From Winogradskyella eximia (GTDB taxonomy: Bacteria > Bacteroidota > Bacteroidia > Flavobacteriales > Flavobacteriaceae), in contig NZ_QRDV01000001.1 of the NCBI RefSeq assembly GCF_003386165.1, positions 800,085 to 864,084 of the forward strand: a stretch of 64,000 bases of DNA, given 5' to 3'. Below the pieces are notes generated by a model. It was not told the DNA's origin and ran no database searches. It saw nothing but the letters and a program-made list of their open reading frames with translations. Of the stretch, positions 18,156 through 27,384 are shown piece by piece; positions within the stretch are counted from its first letter, which is position 1, and each line of letters starts with the position of its first letter. The translations under genes and the position numbers were made by a program.

Positions 18156-19670
18156 ATGAATACTTTAAAAATTAATACAGCCAGACTAATCTTAATGTTT
18201 TTAGGTGTCTTTACATGGTCTTCTCACGCCCAAAACAGTTCAAAGAAAACAAATATCGTGTTTATTGTATGTGATGATTTAGGCTATGGTGATGTGCAAA
18301 GTTTAGCACCAGAAACCAGTAAAATAAAAACACCTCACATCGATCAACTGACTAAGGAAGGCATGACATTTACAGATGCGCATTCTGGCTCGTCAGTTTG
18401 TACACCAACACGCTATGGTATTATGACAGGGCGTTATAGCTGGCGAACAAAACTGCAAAGTGGTGTTGTTCAAGGCTTTGCTCCAAACCTAATTGCAGAA
18501 GATCGTCCAACAATTGCAAACTTCCTTAGAGATCAAGGCTATCATACAGCAATTATTGGAAAATGGCATCTTAATTTTCAGTATTTGGATTCGGTTTCAA
18601 ATACTCCAATCGCTAAAAAATCTAAAAACCATTTGCCACCTGTTGGCTCTACAATACCTGATGGACCAATACATCGTGGGTTTGATTATTATCATGGATT
18701 CCACCATGCTAAAGATATGAAAGCGGTTATTGTTAATGACAAAGTTGTGCTTTATGATGATGAAATTAACATGTTACCAAGATTAACACATGAATCTGTA
18801 GAATACATAAATCAACAGGCCAAAAATAAAGATGGAAAACCGTTTTTCTTATATGTGCCTTTAGGGTCGCCACATACACCAATTGTACCTTCAAAAGAAT
18901 GGCAAGGTAAAAGTGGTCTTGGTGATTATGCCGATTTTGTAATGCAAACGGATGCTACTGTCGGAGCTATAACTGAGGCACTTAAAACGAATGGATTATC
19001 AGAAAACACATTGGTTATATTCACCAGTGATAATGGTACATCTAAAGCGGCAAATATACCAGATTTAGAGAAAAAAGGTCACATCGTAAGCGCAGGATAT
19101 CGTGGTTCAAAATCAGATTTATGGGATGGAGGGCATCGTATTCCTTTTATTGTAAAATGGCCGAATAAAGTAAAACCCAACACAACGAGTGATCAGCTCA
19201 TTTGTTTAACCGATATTTTCGCTACGTTTTCTGAAATTTCTGATGTTGCTGTTCCTAGTAAAAGTGGAGAAGACAGTGTCAGTTTTTTACCCGCTTTACA
19301 TGGAGAAGATATCAATAGTACTCGAGCAGGAGTTATACATCATTCTATAAGTGGTCATTTTGCTTATCGCTTAGGAAAATGGAAATTGTTACTCGCTAAA
19401 GGTTCTGGAGGTTGGTCTTCACCAAGAGAAAGAGAAGCATCAGATATGCCTATTGCGCAGTTATATGATATGGAAAATGATCCTGCGGAAACTGAAAATT
19501 TATATGAAAAACGTCCTGAAATTGCAGAACAACTTTTAAAGCAATTAGAATTAGATATCAAAACAGGAAGAAGCACCAAGGGCGAATTTGCTGAAAATGA
19601 TGTGGATAAAATCATTTTATGGAAAACTAGAGCTAATAAAAATAAGAAAAAGTCTAAAAAGAAGAACTAA
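18156..19670 (+). CDS. S1 sulfatase (CTPTR type) with Lys-rich C-terminus
   Basis: Signal peptide 1-25, metal ligands in VCDDLGYGD (38-46), formylglycine Cys C82 in SSVCTPTRYGIMTGRYSWR, GKWH, and FTSDNGTSK. It is the second S1_15-like member in the window (subfamily tentative) and is clearly related to the sulfatase at 13909. The protein ends in a basic run (NKNKKKSKKKN). Similar basic tails occur on the sulfatase at 32568 and on the small protein at 50322, and could bind the anionic substrate. It ends the long plus-strand run that starts at 4061; the next gene has its own promoter. Confidence 0.92.
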   Translation: MNTLKINTARLILMFLGVFTWSSHAQNSSKKTNIVFIVCDDLGYGDVQSLAPETSKIKTPHIDQLTKEGMTFTDAHSGSSVCTPTRYGIMTGRYSWRTKLQSGVVQGFAPNLIAEDRPTIANFLRDQGYHTAIIGKWHLNFQYLDSVSNTPIAKKSKNHLPPVGSTIPDGPIHRGFDYYHGFHHAKDMKAVIVNDKVVLYDDEINMLPRLTHESVEYINQQAKNKDGKPFFLYVPLGSPHTPIVPSKEWQGKSGLGDYADFVMQTDATVGAITEALKTNGLSENTLVIFTSDNGTSKAANIPDLEKKGHIVSAGYRGSKSDLWDGGHRIPFIVKWPNKVKPNTTSDQLICLTDIFATFSEISDVAVPSKSGEDSVSFLPALHGEDINSTRAGVIHHSISGHFAYRLGKWKLLLAKGSGGWSSPREREASDMPIAQLYDMENDPAETENLYEKRPEIAEQLLKQLELDIKTGRSTKGEFAENDVDKIILWKTRANKNKKKSKKKN

Positions 19671-19777
19671 ATAGACCGTAGATTATAAATGGTAGTTATA
19701 GTGACTAAATATGAATGTCTAAATAATTTTGGATTATACGCTACTAATTTTCATATTATTTTTAACAAATGGGTAAA

Positions 19778-19835
19778 AAAAGCAAATAAAAGACCGAAAT
19801 GAACATGGACTGTATAGATATAAATTGAAGCTTTG
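19778..19835 (+). promoter_or_regulatory. Shared operator plus -7 box for the 832-residue T9SS enzyme
   Basis: The block (19778-19808) has AGCA at positions 4-7, G at 15, GAAAT at 19-23 and AACA at 25-28, the weakest second half-site of the set. The -7 box AAGCTTTG (19828-19835) follows after 19 bp and the ATG is 32 bp further on. Confidence 0.5.
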
Positions 19836-19867
19836 TTAGCAACACTAATCAACTAAATATTTATACT

Positions 19868-22366
19868 ATGCTAAAATTAAAACACATTTTTTTCGTCCTG
19901 ACGCTTTTTTTATTTTTTAACAAAACTCAAGCACAGTATTTATGGTATGAAAACATAACAGAAACTGAGGATATTTTACTCACTAACAGCAGTTATGGTG
20001 TTTTTACTACAAATGAAACTAATCCAGACATTAACGGTGAAAATACAAATACAATATGTTCTAAATTTGTTAGACAAGCATATGCAACTGAAGGTTATAC
20101 TAATTTTGAACTAGAGAACCCAATAGAAACAGCTTTAACATATACAGTAAGTCTTAAAGGCTATATAAATGTTAGACAAAATAAATTATCATCTAGTCCT
20201 AAACGATTGCGTCTGTATTTAAAAAACACAACGACTGGAGATCAGATATACAAACAAATAGATTTTACAGTTGCGAGTGATTGGGAGAATTTTACTTTTG
20301 TTTTTAATGCTAGTGATTTCACAACAAGTGGATTAGAAAGTGGAGGTTATAATCAAATGTACATTGGCTATGGAAATGGAATATTTTCAAGAAAAAAAAC
20401 AACCTATTTTATAGATCAAATTTATGGTACAACAGATCAAACATTTGTAAATACGGTTCCAGTATCTCTTCAAGGGTCTTGGGGAGCTCGTTTGTATGTT
20501 AGAGCAGGTGAAACTTTGGATGATTATGTTAATGATGGTTATGATTATGTAGCAGGAGCTCAAGAAATAATAAGCAGTTATCCTTCTATGGGACATGTTA
20601 TAACAAATGCGACTAACAATGCAAAATCATTTTTATGGACATTAAGAACAAATGAAAATGTAGATGCTGTAATGGGAGTTCCGAATTCTATTATTGATGA
20701 AGAATTTGTACCAAGCATAGCGAATGAACAAGTTATTATTGATGTAATCAATGCGTTTAAAAGTGCAAATAAAAAAGTGATTTTGTATTTAAACGGAATG
20801 AGTCCTGCAAATAGAGCGTCAGCAACAGGAGCTCAATCATGGAATGACTATGTGGCTCAGTATTTCTATAATGACGAACATGCGGCATGGATGAATTTCT
20901 GTGAAGGTTATATAAAACGTTTTGAAGAACTTGGAGTAGATGGCTATTGGATAGATGCTTTTAATAGTTATCCGGGTAATGATACAGACAGAGCCGAATT
21001 TGTACAAATGATTCGTAATGTAGATCCGGATGCACTGATTTCTGCCAACTATGATAAAGATTATTTTACAGATAGTAATGGTGATTTTTTAATGGTTGAT
21101 ACTGATGAAGTTGAGGACATAGATGAAACTGATTATAAAATTATAAAGTTGACAGTTAAAGATCCTTGGTCAGATATGACAGCTGGACACATTACACCTT
21201 TAGGACAAGGTGCGCCACCAAACTCTTGGGCCTATGAAGAATTTACTGTTCCAGATATTCAAGCATCACCTACAACATCATATGATGGTTCTAAGCTAGC
21301 AGTAAAACATTTATTCTTACCTATAAGATCAACTTGGTCTAGTGAAAGATCTGATTTAATGTATGAAGGTGAACAAGCATACCGATTTGTAAAAAATATT
21401 ACAGATGCTGGAGGAGCCGTTACATTTTCAACCACAACAGATACAGATGGAACCACCATGGAAGATGAAGAAACGGTATTGAAATTTGTAGATCAACAAT
21501 TAGTAGCCAATGCAGCTGCATCACAATATGTGCGTCCTGTAGGTGCTTTTCTTGTTGGAGAAGAACAAATATATCCTTGGTATGAAAATAACGACAACAC
21601 TATAACAGATTATATTTCAGTTGAAAGCACATTACATGGTACAACCATAGAAGATTTTTCTAACCCTTTTCAAACAGGAAACAACACTAGTAATACCGTT
21701 GCTAAATTCGTAAGAGATGGCGGTAAAACGGGTAGAATCTACTTTGATTTACCCAACCCAATTACAGACCTCACTTCCCTTAAAATATCTTTAGATGCTT
21801 TTGTTGATATAGCCAATCCAGTAAGTGTAGATACTAGGATTCGAGTTTTTCTTTTTAATACCACTTTAAATACAAGAATCTACGAACAACTAACCCTATC
21901 CACTGGGCAAACTTGGGAGAATCTAGAGTTTGATTTTAGTGCTCAAGGCACATATCCTGACGGATATAATCAAATGGCAATCGGATTTGCTAATGGAGAT
22001 TCTTCTGGAGCAACTACAACATATTATGTTGATAATGTAAAAGGAGCAATCAATCAACATATCACAACATCAGCAAGAGCTAGCAATAACTCTGAAAACT
22101 CGTCTACTAAACTCATTTTTATTGATGAATCTCAATTGGAACAGGACGCACCACTTAAGATATATCCAAACCCTGTAACAAGTTCTTTTAAACTATCTAA
22201 AGCGTTTCAATCTATATCTATTTACAACATAGCAGGTAAAAAATTATTAGAATTTTCTGATAGTCAAAGTAGCTTCGATGTTTCTAATCTTAAAGCTGGA
22301 TTTTATATACTTTTAACCAATTATAGCGATGGGAATAAAGAAGTACTTAGGTTCGTTAAAAAATAA
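19868..22366 (+). CDS. T9SS-exported TIM-barrel enzyme with two glycan-binding-like domains, clan GH-R-like
   Basis: Signal peptide 1-22. A beta-sandwich domain (23-190, opening LWYEN) recurs at about 570-730. A TIM barrel lies between (about 200-560) and a T9SS type A sorting domain ends the protein (763-832, IYPNPV...GFYILLTNYS). The barrel follows GH29 topology: WGARLYV, GHVITNATNNAKSF in place of VITSKHHDGF, VILYLNG, then VDGYWIDAF with D363 at the GH29 nucleophile position. A conserved stretch GHITPLGQGAPPNSWAYEEF follows, whose H441 lies 78 residues later, reminiscent of the Asp/His pair of GH107 fucanases. I infer a secreted, possibly endo-acting fucan hydrolase; the family number is unknown to me. 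Paralogues are at 30539 and 46133. Confidence 0.65.
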   Translation: MLKLKHIFFVLTLFLFFNKTQAQYLWYENITETEDILLTNSSYGVFTTNETNPDINGENTNTICSKFVRQAYATEGYTNFELENPIETALTYTVSLKGYINVRQNKLSSSPKRLRLYLKNTTTGDQIYKQIDFTVASDWENFTFVFNASDFTTSGLESGGYNQMYIGYGNGIFSRKKTTYFIDQIYGTTDQTFVNTVPVSLQGSWGARLYVRAGETLDDYVNDGYDYVAGAQEIISSYPSMGHVITNATNNAKSFLWTLRTNENVDAVMGVPNSIIDEEFVPSIANEQVIIDVINAFKSANKKVILYLNGMSPANRASATGAQSWNDYVAQYFYNDEHAAWMNFCEGYIKRFEELGVDGYWIDAFNSYPGNDTDRAEFVQMIRNVDPDALISANYDKDYFTDSNGDFLMVDTDEVEDIDETDYKIIKLTVKDPWSDMTAGHITPLGQGAPPNSWAYEEFTVPDIQASPTTSYDGSKLAVKHLFLPIRSTWSSERSDLMYEGEQAYRFVKNITDAGGAVTFSTTTDTDGTTMEDEETVLKFVDQQLVANAAASQYVRPVGAFLVGEEQIYPWYENNDNTITDYISVESTLHGTTIEDFSNPFQTGNNTSNTVAKFVRDGGKTGRIYFDLPNPITDLTSLKISLDAFVDIANPVSVDTRIRVFLFNTTLNTRIYEQLTLSTGQTWENLEFDFSAQGTYPDGYNQMAIGFANGDSSGATTTYYVDNVKGAINQHITTSARASNNSENSSTKLIFIDESQLEQDAPLKIYPNPVTSSFKLSKAFQSISIYNIAGKKLLEFSDSQSSFDVSNLKAGFYILLTNYSDGNKEVLRFVKK

Positions 22367-22408
22367 ATCAGTTTTATACTAATACCAAAAATTCATTTTA
22401 ATAGCCTT

Positions 22409-22464
22409 AACCTGAGTTATAAATAAGCATATTTGTCTTATTTATAACTCAGGTTATTTGTTTG
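22409..22464 (+). terminator. Terminator with perfect 19-bp stem
   Basis: The arms at 22409-22427 and 22437-22455 are perfect reverse complements (AACCTGAGTTATAAATAAG and its complement) around a 9-base loop. ATTTGTTTG follows, so the U-tract is imperfect but the stem is very stable. It closes the 832-residue enzyme gene and separates it from the esterase at 22488. Confidence 0.75.
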
Positions 22465-22487
22465 ATTTTAAATAAATTAATAACTAT

Positions 22488-23351
22488 ATGAAGTTTTTTC
22501 AATCACTTATTATACTATTAATGTTTCAATTGACATTATTCGTTCAAGGACAGGTAACTTTTGAACCAGACTCAACGTTTAATTATAAAATGACAAAGGA
22601 AGGCGACTTAAAAATGAAAGTTTTTAAGCCTTCTGGTCATAGCATTTCAGACAAACGTCCCGTAATCGTATTCTTTTTTGGAGGCGGTTGGGTTGGAGGT
22701 CATCCAAGGCAATTCTATCAACAAGCGCGATTTTTTGCTGATAATGGTTATTTAGCAGTTTCGGCAGAATATAGAGTTCGTGGTAAGCATAAAACAACCC
22801 CTTTTGAATCTGTAACGGATGGTAAATCTGCCATACGTTGGCTAAGAGCACATGCGGATGCACTAGGAATTGATCCCAATAAAATTATAGCTTCAGGTGG
22901 CTCTGCAGGTGGACATGTAGCAGCGTGCACAGGTGTTATAAAAGGTTTTGACGAAGTAGATGAAGATTTAAAAATTAGTTCTATTCCAAATGCCATGATT
23001 CTTTTCAACCCAGTCATTGATACAACAGAAAAAGGTTATGGTATAGCGAAAGTAGGAAAAAACAGAAAAACAGAAATTTCACCAAGTCATCATGTTGTAG
23101 AAGGCATTCCACTAATATTAATATTCCATGGAACTGCAGACCAAACCGTTCCTTTTGAAAATGTAGAACGGTTTACCAAATTAATGAATGAAGTCGGAAA
23201 CACATGCGAATTAGTTCCTTTTGAAGGTAAAGGCCATGGCTTTTTTAACGGCTCTTATTTTCGCAAAAGAAAAACGGATGAAATTTTCAATAAAACCATG
23301 AATTTATCCCTAGAATTTCTTAAAAAACACAATTTCAAAGTTGTAGAATAA
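22488..23351 (+). CDS. Secreted alpha/beta-hydrolase, probable sugar esterase
   Basis: The 287-residue protein has a signal peptide (1-22), the oxyanion-hole sequence FFFGGGWVGG (62-71), the nucleophile in GGSAGGH (S139), an acid in HGTADQTVP and a His in GKGHGFF. This is the classic BD-FAE / acetyl-esterase arrangement. It is not closely related to the EF-hand esterase at 16967, so the locus holds two different esterases. Removal of acetyl groups from the glycan in the periplasm is inferred. A strong terminator lies directly upstream and no shared operator block is found there, so its promoter is unresolved. Confidence 0.82.
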   Translation: MKFFQSLIILLMFQLTLFVQGQVTFEPDSTFNYKMTKEGDLKMKVFKPSGHSISDKRPVIVFFFGGGWVGGHPRQFYQQARFFADNGYLAVSAEYRVRGKHKTTPFESVTDGKSAIRWLRAHADALGIDPNKIIASGGSAGGHVAACTGVIKGFDEVDEDLKISSIPNAMILFNPVIDTTEKGYGIAKVGKNRKTEISPSHHVVEGIPLILIFHGTADQTVPFENVERFTKLMNEVGNTCELVPFEGKGHGFFNGSYFRKRKTDEIFNKTMNLSLEFLKKHNFKVVE

Positions 23352-23363
23352 ACAATGCTTATA

Positions 23364-23421
23364 TTCAGCAATCATTTGAACGAATAGAGAAAACACCTTA
23401 TAAGGTAGTGTTCTATCTTTA
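23364..23421 (+). promoter_or_regulatory. Shared operator plus -7 box for the GH95-like gene
   Basis: The block (23364-23394) has AGCAATCATTTGA at positions 4-16, GAATA at 19-23 and AGAA at 25-28. TATCTTTA (23414-23421) follows after exactly 19 bp and the ATG is 24 bp beyond. This is one of the best copies; its first half nearly repeats the copy at 28466. Confidence 0.68.
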
Positions 23422-23445
23422 TATTTAATATTATATACCTTAATA

Positions 23446-25833
23446 ATGAACTTATATAGACTAATTAAATCGCCGTTATCGTATTTGTTATTTATGTTTT
23501 GCTTCGCGCAGATAATGCAAGGGCAAAATGTCGATTTTAAAGTCGATTACGAGTCCTTTTTATCAAAACATGATATGCTTTGGGATATCGTTCCAGATAA
23601 ATGGCAAACCGCCCCTTATTCAGGAAATGGCAATGTTGGATTTTTATTGTATCAAAGCCCAGAAGAAAAAGACAATGTGATTTCGTTACATATTGGTCGA
23701 CATGATTATTACGATCACAGAGAAGCAGAAACAAAAGCTGATGAAATGCTTTGGATAAAACGCAGCAGATTACCACTAGGCCATTTTAAGTTGAAATCTA
23801 AAGGAAAGATTACAGGTGTTGACATGCGTTTAGATTTATGGAATGCCGAATTAATAGGCACTATAAAAACGTCTAAAGGAAGTTATAAAATAAAAGGTCT
23901 TACCCATAGCGCCAATGATATCATCTATTTTGAAACCGATACAAAAGATGAAGCCATAGAAATTACTTGGCATGCCGAAGAACCTATTCCTCCAGTTTAT
24001 GAAGTGTTGAAAAGCGGAGGCGGTCCAAAAGGCGGCACTTGGGATAAAATGAGAGCTGTAAATTTAGAAATGGCACCCAAACCAACATTTAGTGAGAAAA
24101 ATGGTTTCAATTTTTGTTACCAACCATTGTACGACAATAGAGGAGAAACTACTACAGGTTATAAAATAACAGGTAATCCTTCCGGAAAACAACAATTAGT
24201 AGCAAGTGTACACCATTGTTATCCAGATCACAATTCATTAGAAATTGTGACTAAAAATTTAGAAACAGCTGAAGTTCTTATTAAGGACGACAACTTTATA
24301 TCTACCCATCAAAAATGGTGGCATGAGTATTATCCTTTAAGTTTTTTAACCATCAATGATGCAGAAAAAGAATCATTCTATTGGATACAAATGTATAAAC
24401 TAGGCTCTGCGTCTAGAGGAAACGGACCGATTTTAGATTTAATGGGACCTTGGTATAATAGAACCTTTTGGCCAATGGTTTGGGGAGATTTAAATGTGCA
24501 ACTCATCTATTGGACACATTTAACCGCAAATAGAATGTCTATTGGAGAATCCTTACCAAATAACATTGATAAATATTCGAAAAACCTTGAAGACAATGTC
24601 CCTAAACATTGGAAAAACAGTGCCGCTGTTGCCGCTTTAATGCCTCAAGATCTAATCGCTTTTAATGGTGCAAAAGTACCAGATATGTTAGCTTGGATTT
24701 TAAATGATTATTGGTTGCATTGCCAGTTTGAAGGCGATGATATTCGTATGCGAGATAAATTATTTCCTATCTTAAAAAAGACAGTGAATAGTTACCTAAA
24801 TTATATCAAAGAGAATCCTGTAGACGCCAAAGACGGCAAAATTCATATTAAATACAGTTGGTCACCAGAATACAAACCTGGTCGTGGTCAAGATATTAAT
24901 TTCACGTTAGCCTTAATTCGTTGGAGTTGCCAAACATTAATCGATATTGATGAAAAGCATCAGATAAATGATCCTCTTAAAAAAGAATGGAGACACTTAT
25001 TAGATAATTTAGTGGATTTTCAAATTGATGACAATGGTCTTATGGTAGGAAAAGATAGACCTTTTGCCAATCCACATAGACATTATTCGCATCTACTCGC
25101 TTTTTATCCTTTAATGGTGATTACACCTGAAAAAGAAGAAGACAAAAAACTACTACGCACGTCTTTAGACCATTGGTTAGATGTTACGTTTAATAGTGGC
25201 AAAAAAATTAAAGCCATGCCAGTAACGGGTTACACGGCAACTGGAGCGTCTTCCATGTATGCTAATTTAGGCGATGCCGAAAAAGCCTATTATTATCTCG
25301 ATTTCTTAATTAAGCATAAAAATATTTCATCAACTACCATGTATTCCGAAGGAAAAATTAATCCAGTTATTGAAAGTCCGTTGTCTTTTGCAACAAGCGT
25401 ACACGATATGATGTTGCAAAGTTGGGGCGGAAAAATTCGTGTGTTTCCTGCGAGTCCTAAAAAATGGAAAGACGTTGCTTTTCATGATTTAAGAACACAA
25501 GGTGCTTTTTTAGTGAGTGCTAAAAAAATAGATGGAAACACAGAATTTGTATCTGTAAAAAGTTTAAAAGGCAATGCATGTATTGTTCAAGTTGATTTTG
25601 AAAACCCTCAATTTTATATCAATGGAAAATCTATTTCTGTAAAAAAGTTAGACGATGGTTCTTATAACATCAATTTAAAGAAAGATGAGTCGGTTATTAT
25701 TACGTCAAAGTCTTTAAAGAAAACAGATTTAAGCATAAAAGAATTACCAAAATCGGAAGCAGAGCAAAATCTATTCGGTTATGGAGAGAAAACAAAACGT
25801 CTACCAGGTCATGACTATTACAGTTCTTATTAA
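23446..25833 (+). CDS. GH95-like alpha-L-fucosidase/alpha-L-galactosidase, divergent
   Basis: Signal peptide 1-26. The 795-residue protein has the GH95 layout: an N-terminal super-beta-sandwich (SGNGNVGFLLYQS), an (alpha/alpha)6 barrel with WGDLNVQLIYW, YSWSPEY, HRHYSHLLAFYP and SVHDMMLQSWGGKIRVFPASP, then a C-terminal beta domain. GH95 enzymes invert alpha-1,2-fucosyl or alpha-L-galactosyl linkages. Several canonical motifs are altered: the usual N-x-N before TEMNYW is D-x-N here, and the LLQS-(H/D) segment reads LQSWGG. Substrate may therefore differ from fucosyllactose-type enzymes, and family membership should be treated as probable. It is followed 8 bp later by a sulfatase, then by a histidine phosphatase, under its own operator-bearing promoter. 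Confidence 0.68.
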   Translation: MNLYRLIKSPLSYLLFMFCFAQIMQGQNVDFKVDYESFLSKHDMLWDIVPDKWQTAPYSGNGNVGFLLYQSPEEKDNVISLHIGRHDYYDHREAETKADEMLWIKRSRLPLGHFKLKSKGKITGVDMRLDLWNAELIGTIKTSKGSYKIKGLTHSANDIIYFETDTKDEAIEITWHAEEPIPPVYEVLKSGGGPKGGTWDKMRAVNLEMAPKPTFSEKNGFNFCYQPLYDNRGETTTGYKITGNPSGKQQLVASVHHCYPDHNSLEIVTKNLETAEVLIKDDNFISTHQKWWHEYYPLSFLTINDAEKESFYWIQMYKLGSASRGNGPILDLMGPWYNRTFWPMVWGDLNVQLIYWTHLTANRMSIGESLPNNIDKYSKNLEDNVPKHWKNSAAVAALMPQDLIAFNGAKVPDMLAWILNDYWLHCQFEGDDIRMRDKLFPILKKTVNSYLNYIKENPVDAKDGKIHIKYSWSPEYKPGRGQDINFTLALIRWSCQTLIDIDEKHQINDPLKKEWRHLLDNLVDFQIDDNGLMVGKDRPFANPHRHYSHLLAFYPLMVITPEKEEDKKLLRTSLDHWLDVTFNSGKKIKAMPVTGYTATGASSMYANLGDAEKAYYYLDFLIKHKNISSTTMYSEGKINPVIESPLSFATSVHDMMLQSWGGKIRVFPASPKKWKDVAFHDLRTQGAFLVSAKKIDGNTEFVSVKSLKGNACIVQVDFENPQFYINGKSISVKKLDDGSYNINLKKDESVIITSKSLKKTDLSIKELPKSEAEQNLFGYGEKTKRLPGHDYYSSY

Positions 25834-25841
25834 AAAAACAT

Positions 25842-27362
25842 ATGAAAATATTATTCTACTGCCTATTTATACTTGCTTCTTTTGCATCATGCACTGCACA
25901 AAAGCAATCAAAGAAACCGAATATCATTTTCGTGTTTTCGGATGATCAAAGGTTCAATTCTTTAAGTATGACGGGTGATCCTGTAACTGAAACACCGCAT
26001 ATAGATCAGTTGGCTAAAGAGGGTGTCTTTTTTAACAACGCTTATATTACTAGTCCTATTTGCGGACCAAGTAGAGCGAACATCTTTACAGCACAATGGG
26101 AACGCAGAAACAAAATTGGCTTCACTAATGTTTCTAAGCATGTAATTTCCGAAGAAACCTTCCAAAACAGTTGGCAAGCACAATTAAGAAAAGCAGGATA
26201 TTCTACTGCTTTTATTGGAAAACATCACACTAAAATTGGAGACAAAAAGGATACACCTTTGGTCGAAAATACCGATTTTAGTTATTATGGTAATGGGCAT
26301 TTAGGCTTTTATCCAGCCAAAAAGCACAAGCAGTTTGATAATCTAAAAAACAAAACTCAGGTTGAAGGTTTATTAGAAGCGACAAAAGCTTATTTATCAC
26401 AAGGTGATGACTACAAGTACTTCTATGAAAATGCGGATGAATCTATTAAAAATCAACTTAAGAAAAGAGATCCTAGCAAGCCTTTTTCAGCATGGATTAA
26501 TTTTAATCTTCCGCATGCCTCTAGCATTGGAGGTATGGGTTCTAAGCCAGAAGATCCAGACTATTACAAAACAAAATATGACGATGTAAAACATAACATC
26601 GAGTTACCTGATGGCTATCCGCAAGCTATTACTTTGCCTGAGGATGTGTACGCGACATCAGATTTGATGAAATATTATGTCACGTCTAATAAAGGAAAAT
26701 TATTAAATGAAAAACTAAAAATGGATCGTGCAGTGTATGCCATCGATCTCATGCTAGGAGATCTACGTGCCTATTTAAAAGAAATTGGCGAAGCAGACAA
26801 TACCATTATCGTCTTTTGTTCTGACAACGGATTGTTTTTAGGTGAACACGGCTTAGGAGGTAAAACTATTTTATATGATGAATCTGTACATGTACCAATG
26901 ATTGTGTATTCGCCATTTTTCAAGGATAAAACCAAAGGTAAAGTTGTTGATGAATTGGTAGTCGGACAAGATATTCCTGCCACTATTTTAGAAATGTGCG
27001 GAGTAAAAGTACCAGAATCCTATCAAGGAAAAAGTATGCTACCACTAATTGATGGTAAAAATGAAAACTGGAGAGAAGACATCTTTTTAGAAAACTTATT
27101 TACAGATCAAGGTTATCCTAGACAAGAAGGAGTACGAAGTAAACAGTTTAAATACATTCGTTCGTTTAGTAAAGCGAACGACCGAAATAAATACATTCCG
27201 GAACAAACCATTGAAACGGATGAACAACCGATTTACGAAGAGTTGTTTGACATTATAAACGACCCAAAGGAACAGAATAACTTAGTTGGGAATAAAGATT
27301 ACATCGACATTTTAAATGCATACAGAGAACGATGTAAAATCTTGGTATCAGAACTTAACTAG
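25842..27362 (+). CDS. S1 sulfatase, lipoprotein (CGPSR type)
   Basis: A lipoprotein signal with lipobox FASC (C17) precedes a sulfatase with metal ligands in VFSDDQRF (31-38), formylglycine Cys C74 in SPICGPSRANI, the variant GKHHTK in place of GKWH, and FCSDNGLFLGEHGLGGK. The GKHH change and the insertion around 140-215 set it apart from the other nine sulfatases, so it probably has a different specificity. Membrane anchoring suggests it faces the periplasm or the cell surface. The 506-residue length is normal. It is co-transcribed with the GH95-like gene 8 bp upstream. Confidence 0.9.
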   Translation: MKILFYCLFILASFASCTAQKQSKKPNIIFVFSDDQRFNSLSMTGDPVTETPHIDQLAKEGVFFNNAYITSPICGPSRANIFTAQWERRNKIGFTNVSKHVISEETFQNSWQAQLRKAGYSTAFIGKHHTKIGDKKDTPLVENTDFSYYGNGHLGFYPAKKHKQFDNLKNKTQVEGLLEATKAYLSQGDDYKYFYENADESIKNQLKKRDPSKPFSAWINFNLPHASSIGGMGSKPEDPDYYKTKYDDVKHNIELPDGYPQAITLPEDVYATSDLMKYYVTSNKGKLLNEKLKMDRAVYAIDLMLGDLRAYLKEIGEADNTIIVFCSDNGLFLGEHGLGGKTILYDESVHVPMIVYSPFFKDKTKGKVVDELVVGQDIPATILEMCGVKVPESYQGKSMLPLIDGKNENWREDIFLENLFTDQGYPRQEGVRSKQFKYIRSFSKANDRNKYIPEQTIETDEQPIYEELFDIINDPKEQNNLVGNKDYIDILNAYRERCKILVSELN

Positions 27363-27384
27363 TTTAACACTTATATCACAACCC

